Assembly: GCA_021786945.1 (NCBI GenBank)
Contig: JAJYMK010000003.1
Coordinates: forward strand, 521,471-554,095
Direction: 5' to 3'
From: a bacterium
GTDB taxonomy: Bacteria > Patescibacteriota > Minisyncoccia > UBA6257 > 02-FULL-45-10c
Length of the DNA: 32,625 nt
Shown: piece after piece, positions 27,355 to 32,625 of the stretch
Numbering within the stretch: the stretch's first letter is position 1
How the letters are laid out: each line of letters starts with the position of its first letter
Notes under the pieces: generated by a model
What the model was told of the DNA's origin: nothing
What the model saw: only the letters and a program-made list of their open reading frames with translations
Database searches by the model: none
Program-made: the position numbers and the translations under genes

Positions 27355-28161
27355 ATGCCCGCCAAACTCGGACAACATTTTTTAAAAAATACAGACGCAA
27401 TCAAAAAAATAATTGCGGCTTTGGAAATACAACAAAATGACAATATTATAGAAATCGGCCCAGGGAAAGGAGCGCTTACATTCCCACTAGCCGAAGAGTG
27501 CATCCAAAAAAATTGCCGCCTGATCGCCATAGAAAAAGACAGGGAACTTTTTTCCATATTGAAAGAAAAATTCAAAGATAATAAAAATATCTTTATCGTA
27601 AACGGCGACGCCCTGGAAGAATTGGAAAACGTTATAAATAAAATAAAACAGTCTTTAGGGGACCAAGCAAAATTCAAGATTGTGGGAAATATTCCTTATT
27701 ACATTACCGGAAAACTTCTCAGAATAATCAGCGAACTCAAAAACAAACCCGAAAACTGCATTTTAATGGTACAAAAGGAAGTCGCCGAAAGAATTTCCGC
27801 GATTCCGCCACATAATAATCTCCTGGCTTCGGCCACGTCTGTATGGGCAAATATTAAAATCCTGTTAAAACTTAAGGCCTCAGAATTTGATCCGCCTCCG
27901 GAAGTTGATTCGGCCGTCATCCAATTAATTCCTAACGACAAAGAACTTGCGCCCGAACAATTGGATAAATATTACAAATTGATTCATGTAATTTTTAAAC
28001 AGCCTCGCAAAACCTTGGCCAACAATCTGAAAGATGGCTTAGATTTACCCAGAGCAGAAACAGAAAACCTTATTACATCAGTTAATTTACCATTAAATTC
28101 TAGACCCCAAGATATATCCGTTGAACAAATACTTAAAATCTCTGATTTGACTATTTCTTAA
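27355..28161 (+). CDS. rsmA: 16S rRNA (adenine1518/1519-N6)-dimethyltransferase
   Basis: 268 aa; 'KLGQHFLKN', 'IIEIGPGKGALT', 'GNIPYYITGKLL'. Confidence 0.93.
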   Translation: MPAKLGQHFLKNTDAIKKIIAALEIQQNDNIIEIGPGKGALTFPLAEECIQKNCRLIAIEKDRELFSILKEKFKDNKNIFIVNGDALEELENVINKIKQSLGDQAKFKIVGNIPYYITGKLLRIISELKNKPENCILMVQKEVAERISAIPPHNNLLASATSVWANIKILLKLKASEFDPPPEVDSAVIQLIPNDKELAPEQLDKYYKLIHVIFKQPRKTLANNLKDGLDLPRAETENLITSVNLPLNSRPQDISVEQILKISDLTIS

Positions 28162-28191
28162 TCTTGTTGAGTTATTGTATAATTATAGGTA

Positions 28192-28941
28192 ATGAGCAAG
28201 CCAAAAATAATCATAGCTGCTCTGATTTTAGGACTCGGTTTAGCCGCGGCTTATTTTATTGTTTCGAATTACAATTCTCCAAAACAAATAGAACAAAATA
28301 TTGCCGAAAATCCAAATAATAATCCTGTTGGGATAGAACTGATAACAGCATCTAGCTCTGTTAAAAATCTAACCGATCTATTAACTCAAAAAATAGAAGA
28401 AAAAATAACCGCGCAAAACAGTAACGGAACGCAAAGCGTAAATGGGCAAACTCTTATAAGCGCCCCCGATCCAAAACAACTTACTGAAGATTTAATTTCC
28501 GAAGCCCAAAAAAATTTCGATCCGAATCAATTAATCGGAAGGGTTGATGATTTTAGGATTAAAATTTCAGAAGATACAAGCAAAGAATCCATTTCCAAAT
28601 ATTTTAATTCCTTCAGCCAAATTATGATCTCAGCCAATGCGAATGCCCCGATATCTATGAATCAGCCTGAAAAAATGACAGTTTCTGATTTTTCTAAAAT
28701 AGAAAAAATTTATGAAACAGCCGCAAATAATTTTTACGAACTTCCAGTTCCAAAATCAGCTCTTGATATACACAAAAAAGAAATAGAACTTCTTTTAACT
28801 AAAAAAAATATATATGGAGTAATGGCCAATTCCGATTCGGACCCTATGACTGCCTTCTTGGCTGTAGACGAGCTATTAAAACTAGACCAGGAATTTGATA
28901 AACTTAAAACAGATGTAGGAAACTTCCTAAAAACTATATAA
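28192..28941 (+). CDS. hypothetical membrane-anchored protein of T4SS-like operon
   Basis: 249 aa, N-terminal TM/signal anchor; tightly followed by two T4SS-like genes. Confidence 0.65.
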   Translation: MSKPKIIIAALILGLGLAAAYFIVSNYNSPKQIEQNIAENPNNNPVGIELITASSSVKNLTDLLTQKIEEKITAQNSNGTQSVNGQTLISAPDPKQLTEDLISEAQKNFDPNQLIGRVDDFRIKISEDTSKESISKYFNSFSQIMISANANAPISMNQPEKMTVSDFSKIEKIYETAANNFYELPVPKSALDIHKKEIELLLTKKNIYGVMANSDSDPMTAFLAVDELLKLDQEFDKLKTDVGNFLKTI

Positions 28942-28953
28942 TCATAAAAATAT

Positions 28954-30393
28954 ATGAATTTATATAAAAAAATAGTATTGGGGGTGATATTAGCCGGACT
29001 TTTATTAAGCCCCTCATTATTATTGCCGTTTGAAACTAAGAAGGCAGAAGCAGCCGGATTACCAGTTGTGGATTTAACAGCTATGACGGATAGAATTTGG
29101 AATGCGGCTAAAACGGTAATAGGCCAAAAAATCAAAAAAATGATTTTGGACAGAATTGTTGACGCCACCGTTCAATGGATAAAAAATGGTTTCAAAAATA
29201 GTGGCGGCCCATTTTTGGATGTTGGTGCAATGCTTCAGGATGTGGGCAATCAAGCCATTGGAGAAATAGCTAATCAGGCAATTCCGGTGCTATGCGGAAA
29301 CTTTAAATTAAATTTAGCCTTTAGTCTTACACAAGAGCCGAAACCATTTTCGCAAAATGTTGAATGTTCTTTAACCAACGTTGTTGATAATGTAAATAAT
29401 ATTTTTGAAGATTTTAAAAAAGAAAGCAAGGGTAGATGGATTACATATAACAGTATTTGGGAGCCTCAAAATAATTATTATGGAAGCGCTTTAATAGCTG
29501 AGGATAAAAAACTAACAATTACTGAGATTCTTACAACTCAGAAAAATATTGAGGCAAATATGAGTTTAGGCTTTAAAGCCCAGGAACAATGCCTACCCGA
29601 TAAAGGAACTGGTCAGATAGTATGTAAAACCGTTACCCCGGGAAGCATTATTGGCCGACAGATACAACAACAGGTTATGCCTAAAGACAACGCAATTTTA
29701 AGTGCTGATGATATGGCTACATATCTTGGCGCAATTGCCGACGCAGTTTTATACAGATACACCATCCTAGCCAATGGCGGTCTTAAAAAACTTTTGGGAT
29801 ACAGCTCTGCCGATATAGACAAAGAAAACACCAATAAGGCCTGGGATCAATATACACAATCCAGTTTCAGCCAAATCGACAGTATTACTTTCCAAAATAA
29901 CCGCGCATTATTCTTGGATGAAATAAGAACGGTCTTAACCACGAAAAGGAGTACTCTTACTTATCTAAACCAATCAATAAATACAGAAGATGCCTTATTA
30001 ACTACACTTGAAAAACTGCAAAGCTGTACCCTTCCTGATGGAAGTACTAGCGCCCAAGTCACTGCGATGTCCGCGCTTTCAACAAATATTGATGATGCCA
30101 ATACAACCATCTCTAATCTCGAAACGAGAAAAAGCCAGTTAGAGGGTGAAATTTCTGATTTGGAAAACGCGATTACTCAATTTAACCAATACACCGATAG
30201 TGATAATACTTTAATGGTTAATCAGTATTCAGCTCTTAGAGCTAGCGGAGCCCTTGATTCAACTGCTGCCGCAACAGCTCTTACTGACGCACAAAATGAA
30301 TCCGCCAGTCTTCAGCAAAACGCAAAAAACCTGCTTGAATCTACCGCTCCAACCGGATATTTGGATATAATTACTATTTGCGCTTCACAATAA
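28954..30393 (+). CDS. hypothetical secreted protein with C-terminal coiled coil, T4SS-like operon
   Basis: 479 aa; signal peptide; 'TISNLETRKSQLEGEISDLENAITQF' coiled-coil. Confidence 0.65.
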   Translation: MNLYKKIVLGVILAGLLLSPSLLLPFETKKAEAAGLPVVDLTAMTDRIWNAAKTVIGQKIKKMILDRIVDATVQWIKNGFKNSGGPFLDVGAMLQDVGNQAIGEIANQAIPVLCGNFKLNLAFSLTQEPKPFSQNVECSLTNVVDNVNNIFEDFKKESKGRWITYNSIWEPQNNYYGSALIAEDKKLTITEILTTQKNIEANMSLGFKAQEQCLPDKGTGQIVCKTVTPGSIIGRQIQQQVMPKDNAILSADDMATYLGAIADAVLYRYTILANGGLKKLLGYSSADIDKENTNKAWDQYTQSSFSQIDSITFQNNRALFLDEIRTVLTTKRSTLTYLNQSINTEDALLTTLEKLQSCTLPDGSTSAQVTAMSALSTNIDDANTTISNLETRKSQLEGEISDLENAITQFNQYTDSDNTLMVNQYSALRASGALDSTAAATALTDAQNESASLQQNAKNLLESTAPTGYLDIITICASQ

Positions 30394-30414
30394 ATAACCC
30401 TACGATCCAATAAA

Positions 30415-32109
30415 ATGCCAAAAATAAATAAAAAAATAATATTATTAGGATTATTGGCGGTTGCCTTACTGGTAGTTCCTTTTCATTTTTCCAATGCCGC
30501 CAGTATAGTCGACGTCGTTTCGAATCCGACAAAAAGCGTAATTTCCGGTTTCGCCTGGATAATTTCTACGATTTTATATCTAGTTGGTTATACCTTTTCT
30601 AAGTTAGTATTTTTTGGCGGTTTATTTTTTAACTGGACACTGGATCTCAATGCCAGCCTAATAAATAATCCGGTAGTAAGTATCGGCTGGGGATTAGTGC
30701 GTGATATAGCAAACTTAGGATTTGTACTGCTTATTATATTTATTGCTTTCAGCACAATTCTCAGAATAGGCAGTTTTCAAATGAAACAAGCTCTGCCAAA
30801 ACTTATCATTGCGGCGCTTTTAATAAACTTCAGTTTGATAATCGCTGCTGTTGTTTTAGATGCGGCCGGAATATTCATGAACTTCTTCCTTAATAACGCC
30901 TACGACTCTACATCCACTCAAGGCGGCATATCTCAGGCCCTAGCTACCAGCCTATCTCTTCATAAGGGACTACAACCGCCTCCGATAACCGGAGAAATTG
31001 ATTTAGCTGCGTTTGGGGTTGGAATAATGGGCTACATAGCCAATATAGTTTTTCTTGATATCATGACCATTGTTGGGGCCATAACTATGTTTGCTTTAGG
31101 ATTAATGTTTATGCGCCGATACATATATATAGGTATCCAGCTAATAATGTTACCAATGGCAATTTTAGGCTGGGTGGCGGGAAGCGGAATTTGGAGTAGC
31201 TGGACAAAAAAGTTTTTAAATTATACTTTCTTTGGTCCTCTTGCTAGCTTCTTTGTCTATATCGCCCTAAAATCAACTCTGATTTTCGAATCTAATGCCA
31301 ATACCTACTTTAATTCAGCAGTTGCCGGAGACTCCGTTTTGCAAAACCTGGCAGCCAATTTAGCTTCAATGATAATGCTTGTTGCTTTATTACTTTTAGG
31401 TCTTAAATATTCAGAGGAAATGGCTGGTGATATTTCTGTTGGAAGTTATAAAATAGCACAAAATGCCATTAATGGATTCATGAGGGGCACGGCATCTACC
31501 GGTTTCTCCTTAGTTGGAGGAAAGAGGATAGCAGATTGGGCCTCCAAAGTGGGTAAAGATTCAAAAAGCCCTATTTGGAGAGGTCTTACAAGGCCGCTCA
31601 GACAAATTGGCGGCGAAACAGCTGCTGGACTTAAAAAATATGGTGGAATTACAGGTATTTATACCGGAGTTTCTGAAGAAATTTCTGCCGGTATGGGATT
31701 TGAGACTAGGAAATTTAGACTAAAAGAAGAGGGGGATAGAGAAAAGAAAGAAAAAGAAGAAAAAACTAAGAAAGAAAAAAGAGAAAAGAAAGCAGAAAAA
31801 TTAGCAACGTCGCAGACAAAAAATAAAAAACTCTTCGATCTCAATAAATTATTAGCTCAGCAAGAAAGCGACCTTCGTGCTTCAAAAATAGGCTTTACCG
31901 CCGATGAAAACAAATCAAAGGCAATTGAAAAAGAAATTGAAAAAACTAAACAAGAAATAGAAAAAGCTGCAAGAGAAAAAAATGAGGCTGATTTAGATTT
32001 AAAAGAAACCGAAAGTGAAGATTTGGAAAAGTTAAAAAAAGAAGTTGAAGGATTAAAAGAAAAGACTAGTGAAGATAAGGGAGGTGAAAAGAAAGAAGAA
32101 AAAAAATAA
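30415..32109 (+). CDS. VirB6/TrbL-like polytopic membrane protein with charged C-terminal tail
   Basis: 564 aa; multiple TM segments, 'IGWGLVRDIANLGFVLLIIFIAFSTILRI', long K/E-rich tail. Confidence 0.7.
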   Translation: MPKINKKIILLGLLAVALLVVPFHFSNAASIVDVVSNPTKSVISGFAWIISTILYLVGYTFSKLVFFGGLFFNWTLDLNASLINNPVVSIGWGLVRDIANLGFVLLIIFIAFSTILRIGSFQMKQALPKLIIAALLINFSLIIAAVVLDAAGIFMNFFLNNAYDSTSTQGGISQALATSLSLHKGLQPPPITGEIDLAAFGVGIMGYIANIVFLDIMTIVGAITMFALGLMFMRRYIYIGIQLIMLPMAILGWVAGSGIWSSWTKKFLNYTFFGPLASFFVYIALKSTLIFESNANTYFNSAVAGDSVLQNLAANLASMIMLVALLLLGLKYSEEMAGDISVGSYKIAQNAINGFMRGTASTGFSLVGGKRIADWASKVGKDSKSPIWRGLTRPLRQIGGETAAGLKKYGGITGIYTGVSEEISAGMGFETRKFRLKEEGDREKKEKEEKTKKEKREKKAEKLATSQTKNKKLFDLNKLLAQQESDLRASKIGFTADENKSKAIEKEIEKTKQEIEKAAREKNEADLDLKETESEDLEKLKKEVEGLKEKTSEDKGGEKKEEKK

Positions 32110-32110
32110 A

Positions 32111-32625
32111 ATGGCACAGAATTACGAAGCCGAAAAAATAGAGGCTCAAAAAAGATTCGAAATCTTACCGGAAAATCTCAAAAAAGAAATGCTGGCCGAC
32201 AAAAACGTCCAGCTGATTTCTTCTATTTGCCAAGACTATAAAATTCCAGAAGAAGATGTAAAAAAAGTGGCTTTATTAGTAGGCGAAGTTTTTTTGGGAT
32301 ATATAAAACCGGAAGAAATTTCATCAGAATTGAATAAATATTTCGGCGTAGAGCTTCAAAAATCTAATTTTGTTGAAATAGAACTCAAGCAAAAACTTTT
32401 TAATCCGCTAAAAGCCGAATTGGAAAAAGTTTATAATCCTCCGAAAATAGAAGAAGCTGAAGAAATAAAAGAAGCTGCGCCAGCAATTATAAAACTAGAG
32501 AAAGAAGCTGCTCCTATTTCGGCCATTCCTGCGATTCCTCTGCAAAAACCATCGGAAATTATTACCGAGAAAAAAACAGAAACTAAAACTCCTTCTCCAT
32601 TTATAATAGGCTCCACACCAATAAA
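32111..32625 (+). CDS. hypothetical protein, truncated by window end
   Basis: ATG 32111 (MAQNYEAEKIEAQKRFEILPENLKKEML...) open to window edge. Confidence 0.7.
   Translation, partial: MAQNYEAEKIEAQKRFEILPENLKKEMLADKNVQLISSICQDYKIPEEDVKKVALLVGEVFLGYIKPEEISSELNKYFGVELQKSNFVEIELKQKLFNPLKAELEKVYNPPKIEEAEEIKEAAPAIIKLEKEAAPISAIPAIPLQKPSEIITEKKTETKTPSPFIIGSTPI

Noticed and set aside
1-32625. Alternative genetic code (UGA recoding as in Gracilibacteria/Absconditabacteria)
   Set aside because: All conserved genes are full length under the standard bacterial code with no in-frame TGA readthrough needed.

Overview
AT-rich bacterial chromosome segment whose gene content suggests Candidatus Patescibacteria/CPR (inference, no search run). 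Left arm (1-7.5 kb, all minus): VirB2/TrbC-like pilin genes with Cys-rich modules, a solute-binding protein, gyrA and an MBL-fold protein. Middle (7.9-21 kb, mostly plus): S1-domain protein, ftsH, tRNA-Ile(UAU), a Nudix-like protein, tRNA-Val(UAC), yraN, a large Ig-like surface protein, nusA and a membrane pyrophosphatase. Right: comM, a truncated DksA/TraR-like protein, a GC-rich orphan gene, a LysM/M23 peptidase, uvrD/pcrA, rsmA and the start of a T4SS-like membrane operon. The most striking non-coding structure is a tandem array at about 12.9-14.1 kb of the palindrome TGTTTCACGTGAAACA (identical to the ParB/Spo0J parS consensus). It has four perfect copies and many patterned variants at about 48-bp spacing, and it resembles a sopC-like centromere. 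A related 26-bp palindrome interrupts two of these sites; one of them lies in frame inside yraN. A second parS-like cluster lies next to the GC-rich orphan gene. The window also has several foldback intergenic elements, including a 130-bp dispersed repeat (7769-7898 and 24305-24434, about 95% identical), and a promoter-terminator attenuator-like leader directly upstream of nusA.
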